This document shows positions 1-7,601 of a stretch of 13,733 nucleotides of DNA, in pieces. The notes under the pieces were generated by a model that did not search any database, was not told where the DNA came from, and saw only the letters and a program-made list of their open reading frames with translations. Each line of letters begins with the position of its first letter. Position 1 is the first letter of the stretch. Source of the DNA: an uncultured Spirochaetia bacterium (lineage in GTDB: Bacteria > Spirochaetota > UBA4802 > JAGODF01); NCBI GenBank assembly GCA_937967705.1, contig CALCJG010000030.1, positions 1 to 13,733 of the forward strand, in the 5' to 3' direction. Made by a program: the position numbers and the translations under genes.

Positions 1-1766
1 TGGGAGTGCTGATCATTATGATCGTTTATATTCCCATATTGTCCCTTTCCGGGATAGAGGGAAAGATGTTCCGGCCCATGGCGGCTACAGTCCTCCTGGC
101 CCTGGGGGCCAGTCTGCTCATCGCCCTCTTCCTGATGCCCGTCCTCTCCTATTATTTTCTTCGTATCCCCAGAGAGAGCAAGGAAAGCATCTTTTTCCAT
201 CAAATAAGCCGTCTGTATCGGCCGGTGCTCCGCTTTTCCCTGGAGCATCGATTGACGACCATACTGCCGACTCTGGCTGTTGCGTCGGCCTCTTTCATCC
301 TTTTCTTCCATCTGGGATCAGATTTCGTTCCCAAACTGGATGAGGGGGATATGGTCATCGGTCTGGTGCGGGATACGAGTACAGGGATCGACCGGTCAGT
401 GGATATACAGAAACAGTCCGACAGGGTCATTGCGGGCTTTAAAGAGGTGAAAGCCGTTTTTTCCCGGATGGGAACACCGGAATCCGCCACGGATCCGATG
501 GGAGTAAATTTTGCCGACACCTTCGTCATATTGAACAAGGATCAAGATACCTGGCCCCGTATCGGTGGCAGACGGCGGAATAAAGACCAGCTTTTTAACG
601 ATATCAGCCGGGCTTTGAAAAAGTCAGTTCCGGGCCAGGAAATCTCCATGACCCAGCCCATCGAAATGAGGTTTAACGAAATACTTGAGGGCAGCCGTGC
701 AGATATCAACATGCGTATTTTCGGTCCCGATTTGGACAAGCTCGTTTTGCTGGTCAATGAGGGCAGGGATATCGTATCCAGAATCAAGGGTGCGGAAACG
801 GTGGAACTCGATCCCCTCACGGCCCTGAGAAAAAGCCCGGTACTGGACATCAAGCTCGATTACGACCAGATATCGCGCTATGGCATACGACTGCAGGATG
901 TCAATCACGCCTTTGAAATAGCCATGAACGGAAAGAAAGTGGGATACCTTTACCGGGAGGACAAACGCTTCCCGATCATGGTGCGGTTAAGCGATCAGTA
1001 CCGGAAGAACGTTGAGGATATCTCCGGGATGCCGGTGGGACTTCCGGAAGGTGGGGTCATCCGCCTGTCCCGGATCGGCAGGGTCAGGGAACAGGATCAG
1101 GTCACCACGATCGCCCGAAGTCGGGGACGCCGATATGCCGCCGTCTCCATCAACCTCAGGGATCGGGACACGGAGAGTTTCGTCGATGAGGCCGAAAAAA
1201 CATTGACTGCTAAAATGAAACTGCCGGAGGGATACGAGGTCTCCTGGGGCGGTCAGTTCAAAAACCTCGAAACGGCGCGGAAAAGAATGCTCCTCATCAT
1301 CCCCATTGTCCTTGCGGTGATTTTCCTTCTATTGAGGAAGTCCTTCGGGAGCATCAAACAGACCCTGCTGGTTTTCAACAGCATACCCTTTGCCGTAACA
1401 GGAGGCGTAATCCTCCTTTTCATCCGGGGCATCCCCATGAGCGTATCCGCCGCGGTGGGCTTCATCGCCCTGACGGGGATAGCCATACTCAACGGGATGG
1501 TCCTGGTCAGCTTCTTCAATCATCTGCGGGAGGAGGGGATGAACGTCCGTGAAGCCGTGGAGAAGGGGACTCTCATCCGGTTGCGACCCGTCATCATGAC
1601 GGCTCTGGTGGCCAGTCTCGGTTTCATCCCCATGGCTTTTAACACCGGTCTGGGAGCCGAAGTTCAGCGACCGCTGGCAACGGTCGTTATAGGGGGACTG
1701 ATATCATCGACCCTCCTGACTCTTCTTCTGTTGCCAACGCTCTATCTATGGCTGGAAGGGGACTGA
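1..1766 (+). CDS. CzcA/CusA-type heavy-metal RND efflux permease, C-terminal part (5' end outside window)
   Basis: Inner-membrane pump protein of the HME-RND family, which uses the proton gradient to export metal cations through a CzcCBA/CusCBA-type tripartite complex. The visible part is about 586 residues of a usual ~1030, so the N-terminal ~440 residues lie upstream. Seen: the family segment GIEGKMFRPMA near the left edge, a membrane helix near residues 28-50, another near 80-98, then a large periplasmic porter region containing GSDFVPKLDEGDM and ATDPMGVNFADTFV. The final membrane bundle carries GIAILNGMVLVSFF, RLRPVIMTALVASLGFIPMA and GAEVQRPLATVVIGG. These blocks are characteristic of CzcA/CusA rather than of drug-exporting AcrB. 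The proton-relay acidic residues of TM4 fall outside the window, so the metal cannot be named. It ends 3 nt before the phosphatase gene, suggesting co-transcription. The first in-window GTG (position 6) is not the real start. Confidence 0.93.
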   Translation, partial: GVLIIMIVYIPILSLSGIEGKMFRPMAATVLLALGASLLIALFLMPVLSYYFLRIPRESKESIFFHQISRLYRPVLRFSLEHRLTTILPTLAVASASFILFFHLGSDFVPKLDEGDMVIGLVRDTSTGIDRSVDIQKQSDRVIAGFKEVKAVFSRMGTPESATDPMGVNFADTFVILNKDQDTWPRIGGRRRNKDQLFNDISRALKKSVPGQEISMTQPIEMRFNEILEGSRADINMRIFGPDLDKLVLLVNEGRDIVSRIKGAETVELDPLTALRKSPVLDIKLDYDQISRYGIRLQDVNHAFEIAMNGKKVGYLYREDKRFPIMVRLSDQYRKNVEDISGMPVGLPEGGVIRLSRIGRVREQDQVTTIARSRGRRYAAVSINLRDRDTESFVDEAEKTLTAKMKLPEGYEVSWGGQFKNLETARKRMLLIIPIVLAVIFLLLRKSFGSIKQTLLVFNSIPFAVTGGVILLFIRGIPMSVSAAVGFIALTGIAILNGMVLVSFFNHLREEGMNVREAVEKGTLIRLRPVIMTALVASLGFIPMAFNTGLGAEVQRPLATVVIGGLISSTLLTLLLLPTLYLWLEGD

Positions 1767-1769
1767 TGC

Positions 1770-4031
1770 ATGCGGTTATTGTATCTCCGGCTTGATTGTG
1801 AAAACAGGGTGCTCAGCTCTCGTATGGAAAACGGGCAGGATTCCACGATGCTTGCCCGTGGTCTCGAAGGAAAACTGCTGCAGGAGATTATACCCGGGGA
1901 AGCCGGTCGGGGCAAACTTGATGAAGCGGTGTTGAAAGTCCGGCGAGAGCAATGCATCCTGTCCCTGGAACTGGAATCCTGGTCTCGAACGGACCCTGGC
2001 CTTCTGGAAGCGATCGTCATTCCCGAACAGGAGGGTAAGATATGCATACTTATCCGCAGTATATACCAAAAAGGGGATGCAGCTCATCAGCTCAGGGAAA
2101 CGGAGCAGCTCTATAAACTGTTGTCCGAGAACATGAGCGATTACATATGGACCATGGACATGGAGTTCAATCTCACCTATATAAGCCCTTCGGTGGAGAG
2201 GGTCCTGGGATTTACCCCCGATGAGATGATGAAACGCACCTTGAAAGAAAACCTTCACCCAAATTCGCTCAAACAGGCCTTTAAGGTCTACCTGGAGGAG
2301 TTGGAAAACGAAAAGAAGGGGGGAGCGGACCATAATCGGAAGAGGGTGATATTGCTGGAGCATATACGAAAGGATGACGGCTATGTTCCGATCGAGGTCA
2401 CCATCACCTTTCTGAGAACGCCGGAAGGCTTACCGGATGGGATCCTGGGCATTTCAAGGGACATCTCGGACAGGGCCAAGGCGGAAAAATATGCCCGGGA
2501 GAGCGAGACCAAATACCGGACGATTCTGGATAACATCGAGGACGGTTACTTCGAAATTGACCGGGGAGGCTCTTTCACTTTCGTCAATCATTCCCTTGAA
2601 GGCATCACGGGTTATTCAGGGACGGATATGCTGGGTAAAACCTATGAAAACTTTGTGCATGAGACGGAAGTTCCTGGGATGCGCAAACTGTTTCAGGATA
2701 TTGACAGAAATGAACGGCCTTCACGAGTGGTAAACTGGAAGTTCCGTACACCTGACGGACGGGAGGTCTATGTTGAGGCCTCCCTCTCCCTCACCAGGAA
2801 TCGCGAGGGACATAAATCCGGAATCTGCGGTATTGTCCGTGATGTTACGGAAAGAAAAAGCGCCGAGGATGCGCTGAAAATCAGCGAGGAGAAATACAGG
2901 ACCATCCTGCAGAGCATAGAAGACGGCTACTTCGAGGTGGACCTCACCGGGAATATTGTCTTTTTCAATGAAGCCCTGACCCGTATTCTGGGTTTCAGCA
3001 GCCAGGAATTAATGGGTATGAATTACCGGAGCTTCATGGACGGAATTAACAAACGGAAGGTCTTCCGGGAATTCATCCGTATGTATAAAACCGGGACCAG
3101 TGCCAGCATAATCGATCTGGAGTTCATAAGAAAGGACCAGGGGGTGCGGTACTTGGAAGGTTCCGTATCCCTGATCAGGGACCTCGATCGTAAGGCCATC
3201 GGTTTCCGCGGTATCGTCCGGGATGTAACCGAGCGCCGGGAGGCTGAGGAGGCACTGAGGAGGAGCGAGGAGAGCCTGAGAGCCCGCAACGCCCTGATTG
3301 AGAAAGATCTGCAGACTGCCCAGCTGATTCAGAAGGCCCTTGTCGGCGGAAAAATCCCAAAAAGCGAGGACCTCATAATAGATTACCGCTATTATCCCCT
3401 GGAGGCGGTAGGCGGTGATTTCTTCTCTCTGACTCCTCTGAGGGAGGGAGGGCTGGGGGTTTTTATCGGTGATGTGTCCAGTCACGGGGTAACGGCGGCC
3501 CTGTTCCTGTCGCTGATCAAAGCCACAACCGACCGTATCTGCCGCATCTTCGCGCACATGCCAGCGGAGTACATCAGTCAGATGAATCACGAGCTCCTGG
3601 GGAACATGCCCTACAGCTTCCTGACGGCCACCTATGGCTATTTCATAAGAGACGACGAAGGCGTTATGAAGTTCGTCTTCTCCTCCGCGGGGCACCCGGG
3701 TCCTCTGCTTTACAGGGCCGAGAGTTCTCATGTGGATGTTGTCAACAGCCGGGGTACTCTCATAGGAATGCTGGAGGATATCAAGAACGATCAGCGGGAG
3801 GTGGTGCTCCGGAGAGGGGACAGGATTTTCCTCTATACGGACGGTATCCCCGAAACAAAGAACCGGAAAGGGGATCTCCTGGGATATGATGAACTTTCCA
3901 GACTGGTAGAAGAGGCAAGCAGGACGTCCCTGGGTGAGACCCTTGATGCCATTATCGAAGAAGTCAACCGCTTCAGGGACGAGGAACCCCTGGATGATGA
4001 TATAGTGCTGATCGGCTTCGAGATTAAATAG
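1770..4031 (+). CDS. Triple-PAS sensor / SpoIIE-type (PP2C) serine phosphatase, RsbU-like
   Basis: Predicted cytoplasmic signalling protein of 753 residues with no membrane segment. Residues 1-105 are unassigned and might be a degenerate sensor fold. Three PAS domains follow at about 113-240, 247-367 and 374-494, each ending in a PAC-like segment (GISRDISDR, GIVRDVTERK, GIVRDVTERR). PAS2 and PAS3 look like a tandem duplication (YRTILDNIEDGYFEID against YRTILQSIEDGYFEVD). A helical linker (495-530, with TAQLIQKAL) leads to a SpoIIE/PP2C catalytic domain at about 535-753. Its metal-binding acidic residues are in place: GGD (D550), GDVSSHG (D568), YTDG (D691) and LDDDIVLI (D742-744). The family dephosphorylates anti-sigma-factor antagonists; the partner is not in this window. 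The ATG at 1770 is preceded by AAGGGG about 8 nt upstream. The 3-nt gap to the efflux gene suggests one transcript. The stimulus is unknown. Confidence 0.93.
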   Translation: MRLLYLRLDCENRVLSSRMENGQDSTMLARGLEGKLLQEIIPGEAGRGKLDEAVLKVRREQCILSLELESWSRTDPGLLEAIVIPEQEGKICILIRSIYQKGDAAHQLRETEQLYKLLSENMSDYIWTMDMEFNLTYISPSVERVLGFTPDEMMKRTLKENLHPNSLKQAFKVYLEELENEKKGGADHNRKRVILLEHIRKDDGYVPIEVTITFLRTPEGLPDGILGISRDISDRAKAEKYARESETKYRTILDNIEDGYFEIDRGGSFTFVNHSLEGITGYSGTDMLGKTYENFVHETEVPGMRKLFQDIDRNERPSRVVNWKFRTPDGREVYVEASLSLTRNREGHKSGICGIVRDVTERKSAEDALKISEEKYRTILQSIEDGYFEVDLTGNIVFFNEALTRILGFSSQELMGMNYRSFMDGINKRKVFREFIRMYKTGTSASIIDLEFIRKDQGVRYLEGSVSLIRDLDRKAIGFRGIVRDVTERREAEEALRRSEESLRARNALIEKDLQTAQLIQKALVGGKIPKSEDLIIDYRYYPLEAVGGDFFSLTPLREGGLGVFIGDVSSHGVTAALFLSLIKATTDRICRIFAHMPAEYISQMNHELLGNMPYSFLTATYGYFIRDDEGVMKFVFSSAGHPGPLLYRAESSHVDVVNSRGTLIGMLEDIKNDQREVVLRRGDRIFLYTDGIPETKNRKGDLLGYDELSRLVEEASRTSLGETLDAIIEEVNRFRDEEPLDDDIVLIGFEIK

Positions 4032-4083
4032 AGGCGATGGCTGTAGGATGGTTACTGAGGCTTTACCGAACTAAGGATATCCC

Positions 4084-5865
4084 TCAATCGAAGAGAGATA
4101 TTAAGGACATTCGGGCAACATCCACAAGCCCCCTGTCGGTAATACGTATCTCCGGAATGACCGGCAGGGCCAGGAAGCTGAGGACCATGAAGATATCCTC
4201 CGTCGGGGCGCCCAATTTCCGTGCAGAGCGCCGCACCTTCTCATAATCCTTTACGACCTCCCGTATGGGTTTGACGGACATCAATCCCCCTATCTGGAGA
4301 GGGAAAAAAACCGTTTTGTCGTCCTCGATGACAACCATCCCGCCGCCGTGCCGGGAAAGGAAGTTTACCGCGTGGCTCATGCTTTCCGTGTCCATCCCGG
4401 CCACTATCAGGTTATGACTGTCATGGGTGATGGTGGATGCAATGGCACCTCTCCTGAGTCCCAGGCCCGAGGCAAAACCCAGAGAAAAGGATCCCCTGGC
4501 GTGATGGCGCTCTATGACGGCGATCTCCGCGATGTCCCTTTCGGGGTTTGCGGTCAGTTGTGCCCGATGATCAAGTTGGCGGGGTTCCATGGGTTCGATT
4601 CGGTCCCGGGTGGGAAGAGATTCGTGGTCGATTTCAATAACATGAACCCTGTGTGTTCCGGCTTTATCCGGACAGGGAATGCAAAAATCTCCGGGAGCAA
4701 AAATCCTCCCCGGATTGACGCTTTCTGTAAGCTGGCTGTAATCATAGGATATCGGCCTGGGCAGATAGCAACCCCTGTCGAGAATCAAACGCCCTTTATA
4801 GACCACGGATTGGACTTCAAGCTTCTCCAGATCGCTGAGAAGTACAAGGCTGCCCTGGGCTCCCAGCGAGACTGTGCCGGCGGGGGGTAAATTGTAGCGG
4901 TCATAATGGGATTTGAGATATCCTGCCGGATTGCATGTCGCCATCGGAAGAGCCCTGAGTATTGCCTCCCGGCGGGAAAGGGATGAATTCTTTTCAAAGA
5001 TCGCTGCGGCCCTCCGGATGATCCGGTCGACATGCCCGTATCGGAAGAGGTCTGCCGGGTCGAGGTCGTCGGAACAGAGCATGCATTGAGTAAGATCGTC
5101 TCCGTTTTTTATGAGTCCCGGGAGAATATGGTCCAGGTCCCTTTCTGCGCTGCCGTACCGTACCGCCAGATGGAGGCCCGCCCTGATTTTCTCCGCGGCC
5201 TCTTCGTATGTGGTGCTTTCGTGATCGGACATGATTCTGACGCGGCCGTCCCTGAGCCCGTTGGAGATATAGGCGTGGAGTTCCTCGCCCCGCAGACCGG
5301 GGCAGTGACCGTCAACGATCTTGCCGTAATCAAATACGGCCTGGACCTTCTGACGGGCGCTTCCTCTGCCGTGGATTATATCGAAATAGTCCATCATCTC
5401 CGCCAGCCCGTAAACGCGCCTGTCGGGCAGATAGCTGAGTATATCATCGAGGCTGATAGCGGCGCCGGAGTTTTCCAGGGAAGTGGCAGGGACACAGGAG
5501 GGAATCCCGATAAACATGTCCATCGGAAGGATGTCTGACTGATGGAGGAAGAAATCGATAGCCTTTCTGCCGAAAACATTGGTGATCTCATGAGGATCTA
5601 CCAGTACGGTGGTCGTTCCGTGAGCAACGGCTGTTCGGGCAAATTCCAAGGGCGGCAGCATGGTGCTTTCGATGTGGATGTGGCTGTCTATAAAACCCGG
5701 TGAAATGTAACAGCCCTGAGCGTCAATGACCATATCGGCCGAACCACAATCGAGATCCCTGCCCAGTGCAGTGATGATGCCGTCCTCTATCCGCAAATCC
5801 CCCCGGAGGATGTCCTGGTTTACCACATCGATGACATCACCCCCCATGATGACTGTACAGTGCAA
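4084..5865 (-). CDS. ade: Adenine deaminase
   Basis: Hydrolyses adenine to hypoxanthine and ammonia in purine salvage; cytoplasmic, binuclear-metal amidohydrolase. 593 residues, the normal length. Seen: the N-terminal composite domain ending in SPGFIDSHIHIEST (55-68), with the metal-binding HxH pair; DPHEIT (90-95); GHCPGL (186-191); SDHEST (213-218); CSDDLDP (264-270); and the family's conserved C-terminal part with ITHDSHNLIVAG (479-490). The HIHIES block and the C-terminal HDSHN block distinguish it from dihydroorotases and imidazolonepropionases. The start is taken as TTG at 5865, because AGGAGG lies 7 nt upstream of it, whereas the first ATG (5847) is too far from that site. It diverges from apt across 218 nt and shares a 12-nt leader motif with it. 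It converges with the phosphatase gene across 52 nt, where I see no terminator. Confidence 0.95.
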   Translation of the reverse strand: MHCTVIMGGDVIDVVNQDILRGDLRIEDGIITALGRDLDCGSADMVIDAQGCYISPGFIDSHIHIESTMLPPLEFARTAVAHGTTTVLVDPHEITNVFGRKAIDFFLHQSDILPMDMFIGIPSCVPATSLENSGAAISLDDILSYLPDRRVYGLAEMMDYFDIIHGRGSARQKVQAVFDYGKIVDGHCPGLRGEELHAYISNGLRDGRVRIMSDHESTTYEEAAEKIRAGLHLAVRYGSAERDLDHILPGLIKNGDDLTQCMLCSDDLDPADLFRYGHVDRIIRRAAAIFEKNSSLSRREAILRALPMATCNPAGYLKSHYDRYNLPPAGTVSLGAQGSLVLLSDLEKLEVQSVVYKGRLILDRGCYLPRPISYDYSQLTESVNPGRIFAPGDFCIPCPDKAGTHRVHVIEIDHESLPTRDRIEPMEPRQLDHRAQLTANPERDIAEIAVIERHHARGSFSLGFASGLGLRRGAIASTITHDSHNLIVAGMDTESMSHAVNFLSRHGGGMVVIEDDKTVFFPLQIGGLMSVKPIREVVKDYEKVRRSARKLGAPTEDIFMVLSFLALPVIPEIRITDRGLVDVARMSLISLFD

Positions 5866-5936
5866 TCGGATCCTCCTCGTTTAATAATCAATGGTTTCCC
5901 GGCATTCTGCATCAAAACAGCGTTACGAATAATTGG

Positions 5937-5962
5937 TTGACATATAATTTCTAAAAAGTCAA
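5937..5962. promoter_or_regulatory. Inverted repeat TTGAC-N16-GTCAA in the ade/apt divergent region
   Basis: TTGAC at 5937-5941 faces GTCAA at 5958-5962 across 16 AT-rich bases that include a perfect TATAAT (5943-5948). The arms are only 5 bp, so this may be a binding site for a shared regulator of the two salvage genes, overlapping -35-like hexamers on each strand, or chance. TTGACA and TATAAT abut directly and cannot together form one sigma-70 promoter. Confidence 0.25.
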
Positions 5963-5975
5963 TCTGCTTTTCAGT

Positions 5976-6004
5976 TTGAGACCAGGATCCTTAAACGATA
6001 AAAA
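5976..6004 (+). promoter_or_regulatory. Predicted sigma-70 promoter of apt
   Basis: TTGAGA (5976-5981, 5 of 6 matches to TTGACA), a 17-nt spacer, then TAAAAA (5999-6004, 4 of 6). Transcription would begin near 6011, giving a leader of about 70 nt before apt. The TTAAACGA partial repeat sits in the spacer next to the -10 box. Confidence 0.45.
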
Positions 6005-6083
6005 ATCAAATATCTGAAGATGGAACCGCGGTCCAGGCGGCTGTTAACAAGGATGTCAGAACCGTTAAACGAGGAGTCTTGCC

Positions 6084-6611
6084 ATGACGATAAAATCAAA
6101 AATACGAACCGTTCCTCATTTCCCTAAAAATGGGATTATGTTCCGGGACATCACAACGCTGCTGAAGGACGCTCACGGTTTTAAGTCTGTTGTGGATGAG
6201 CTCGTTCAGAGATATTCAGGGGTTGATATCAACGTGGTTGTGGGACTGGAGGCCCGCGGTTTTATCCTGGGCGGTGCAATTGCTCATCAGCTGGGCAAGG
6301 GATTCGTCCCGATAAGAAAGGCGGGGAAACTTCCCTCGAAAACGGAATTCCATGAATACGATCTGGAATACGGTTCGGACAAGATCGAGGTACATGTGGA
6401 CGCCATCAATCAGGGCGACAGGATCCTGGTTGTTGATGATTTGCTTGCAACGGGCGGAACAGCCCTGGCATCGGCAGCCCTCATAGAAAAACTGGGCGGT
6501 CAGATCGTTGAATTCGCCTTCATCGTGGATCTTCCTGATGTGGGGGGAAGGAAAAAGCTGGAAGATAAGGGCTACAAAGTCTTTGCCCTCTGCGATTTCG
6601 AAGGGGACTGA
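6084..6611 (+). CDS. apt: Adenine phosphoribosyltransferase
   Basis: Makes AMP and pyrophosphate from adenine and PRPP; cytoplasmic purine salvage. 175 residues, the typical bacterial length. Seen: the N-terminal [15 protein letters not shown] block (13-27) that marks [14 protein letters not shown] (54-63); the flexible-loop region [14 protein letters not shown] (84-97); and the PRPP-binding motif [14 protein letters not shown] (114-127) with its acidic pair. The ATG at 6084 has GAGGAG 7 nt upstream. It competes with the divergent ade for the same substrate: APRT retains adenine as AMP, the deaminase diverts it to hypoxanthine. Its stop codon (6609-6611) directly abuts the stop codon of the convergent hpt-like gene. 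Confidence 0.96.
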   Translation: MTIKSKIRTVPHFPKNGIMFRDITTLLKDAHGFKSVVDELVQRYSGVDINVVVGLEARGFILGGAIAHQLGKGFVPIRKAGKLPSKTEFHEYDLEYGSDKIEVHVDAINQGDRILVVDDLLATGGTALASAALIEKLGGQIVEFAFIVDLPDVGGRKKLEDKGYKVFALCDFEGD

Positions 6612-7334
6612 TTACCGGAAGCATTCCTCCTTAACGCTGATGATGCATGGAAGATTCCGAAATTCGTCCCCGGCATCAATGCCGTAACCGGCTACCCAGA
6701 CGTCCGGCACCTCAAATCCGGTATAATCGATCGTGAGATCGGCCCTGAGACGGCGGACATCCTCCGAGGGGTTTCTCAGCTGTTTGGATAACAGGCAGAG
6801 CAGTTTCAGGGAGTTGACCTGCTTCTCGTTCAGGAGGAAGTCCTTAAGGCGGGTAAGGGTGAAACCCTGATCAATGATGTCCTCAATTATGATGATATCC
6901 CTGCCCTTGAGTTCCCCCGGTTCCAGGTCGATCTGGACAGGGCGATGCAGCTCCATGGATCCCTTGATTTCTTTCCTGTAGGTGCTGACTTTAGCGAGGT
7001 GGAAAACGACCGGACCTAGCTTGTGGCAATAGAGCTCTCTGCCAAGATCGGCGGCAAGAATGAAGGATCCGGTCAATATAACGAGCAGATCAAGGGATTT
7101 CAGGGGGCCGTAATCCCCGGCAATTTCCTGAGCCATCTGCTTCAGGCGTTCCTTAATACAGAAGGCCGGAATGAGAAGACTTCGAACCCGTGTGTCATCC
7201 TGCATTATGCGGAGGGAGGACAGTTTTTCCGTTTCCTGAATTCTGGCATCCCAGATGCCGGATTCCGGAACGGCTATAGCTTTTTCATAATCCCGGTCGG
7301 ATATTATTGTGAAATCTCCCATGAGGTATTTCAT
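6612..7334 (-). CDS. hpt: Hypoxanthine phosphoribosyltransferase-like protein, N-terminally extended
   Basis: Expected to convert hypoxanthine (or guanine) and PRPP to IMP (or GMP), which would complete the route from adenine opened by ade. 240 residues from the ATG at 7334, against a usual ~180. The first ~50 residues precede the normal HPRT start and match nothing I recognise. The core is clear: LVILTGSFILAADLGREL (84-101), VSTYRKEIKGSMEL (116-129), PRPP motif IIIIEDIIDQGFTL (147-160) and DYTGFEVPDVWVAGYGID (203-220) followed by FRNLP. The PRPP loop reads DQG where DTG is usual. The start is uncertain: TTG 7358, ATG 7334 and ATG 7322 are all in frame, none has a good ribosome-binding site, and a promoter-like sequence points to 7322. 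Paralogous specificity (xanthine or another oxopurine) cannot be excluded. Confidence 0.85.
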   Translation of the reverse strand: MKYLMGDFTIISDRDYEKAIAVPESGIWDARIQETEKLSSLRIMQDDTRVRSLLIPAFCIKERLKQMAQEIAGDYGPLKSLDLLVILTGSFILAADLGRELYCHKLGPVVFHLAKVSTYRKEIKGSMELHRPVQIDLEPGELKGRDIIIIEDIIDQGFTLTRLKDFLLNEKQVNSLKLLCLLSKQLRNPSEDVRRLRADLTIDYTGFEVPDVWVAGYGIDAGDEFRNLPCIISVKEECFR

Positions 7335-7358
7335 ACCGGTTGTCAAGGGCAGCGTCAA
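7330..7358 (-). promoter_or_regulatory. Candidate promoter for hpt giving a leaderless message
   Basis: On the minus strand TTGACG (7358-7353), a 17-nt spacer and TATGAA (7335-7330). A start site 7-8 nt beyond the -10 box falls at or next to the A of the in-frame ATG at 7322, so the mRNA would have no leader. This would fit the absence of a Shine-Dalgarno sequence before any of the possible starts. A second, weaker candidate (TTGGCA 7473-7468, TATTTA 7450-7445) would give a leader of about 100 nt. Confidence 0.35.
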
Positions 7359-7595
7359 TACATTTTAGGGTTTGGGAGCCAATAACGGGATGGAAAGGGC
7401 TTCCTGGTAAAAAAAATTGGAAACAAAGTGAATTATTGTTGATTTAAATATGTATAACATGTATTTCTGCCAAAATATTTTTCCAATGGAAAAAGGATTG
7501 AAGTATTTTTTGCTTGATTGTAATCTATACCAGCATCATCGTTGTCGGCTGACAGGTTTTTGCTATTTTTTCGCAGGGTTGATTAGAGGAGGTGA
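7359..7595. other. Divergent AT-rich region between hpt and infC
   Basis: No gene is seen here. The plus strand has a weak promoter-like pair, TTGAAG (7498-7503) and TAATCT (7521-7526) with a 17-nt spacer. It is followed by a short stem TTGTC/GACAG (7542-7546 with 7551-7555) and T-runs (GTTTTTGCTATTTTTT, 7556-7571). That could be a small attenuator in the infC leader, but the stem is only 5 bp including one T-G pair. I do not see an L20-leader structure by eye. Confidence 0.3.
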
Positions 7596-7601
7596 GTGAT
7601 A
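7587..7601 (+). promoter_or_regulatory. Ribosome-binding site of infC, best spaced for an ATA start
   Basis: AGGAGGTG (7587-7594) is an 8-nt perfect complement to the 16S anti-Shine-Dalgarno sequence. GTG at 7596 starts only 2 nt after the GGAGGT core, unusually close. The next in-frame codon, ATA at 7599, lies 5 nt after it, the common optimum. An in-frame TGA at 7593-7595 excludes any earlier start. Confidence 0.6.

Larger units (their letters stand above)
5873..6076. repeat. Shared leader motif TTAAACGAGGAG before both ade and apt (inverted copies)
   Basis: The 12-mer TTAAACGAGGAG occurs exactly on the minus strand at 5884-5873, immediately before the ade start, and on the plus strand at 6065-6076, immediately before the apt start. 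The GAGGAG part is the ribosome-binding site in each case; the TTAAACG part is not required by that role. A third partial copy, TTAAACGA, lies at 5991-5998 just before the proposed apt -10 box. The two full copies are inverted relative to each other because the genes diverge. Whether this is regulatory or coincidence cannot be told from sequence alone. Confidence 0.55.

Noticed and set aside
3009..3731. Antisense frame (240 codons) opposite the PAS-SpoIIE gene
   Set aside because: Shadow of a well-supported gene; no family features and no ribosome-binding context.
4348..5538. Plus-strand frames of 180 and 168 codons opposite ade
   Set aside because: They mirror the adenine deaminase codons, which contain every expected family motif on the minus strand.
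5937..5948. TTGACA directly followed by TATAAT
   Set aside because: Both hexamers are perfect but adjacent; without a 16-18 nt spacer they cannot work together as one sigma-70 promoter.
5866..6083. Purine riboswitch upstream of ade or apt
   Set aside because: The conserved three-way-junction core of purine riboswitches was not found on either strand.
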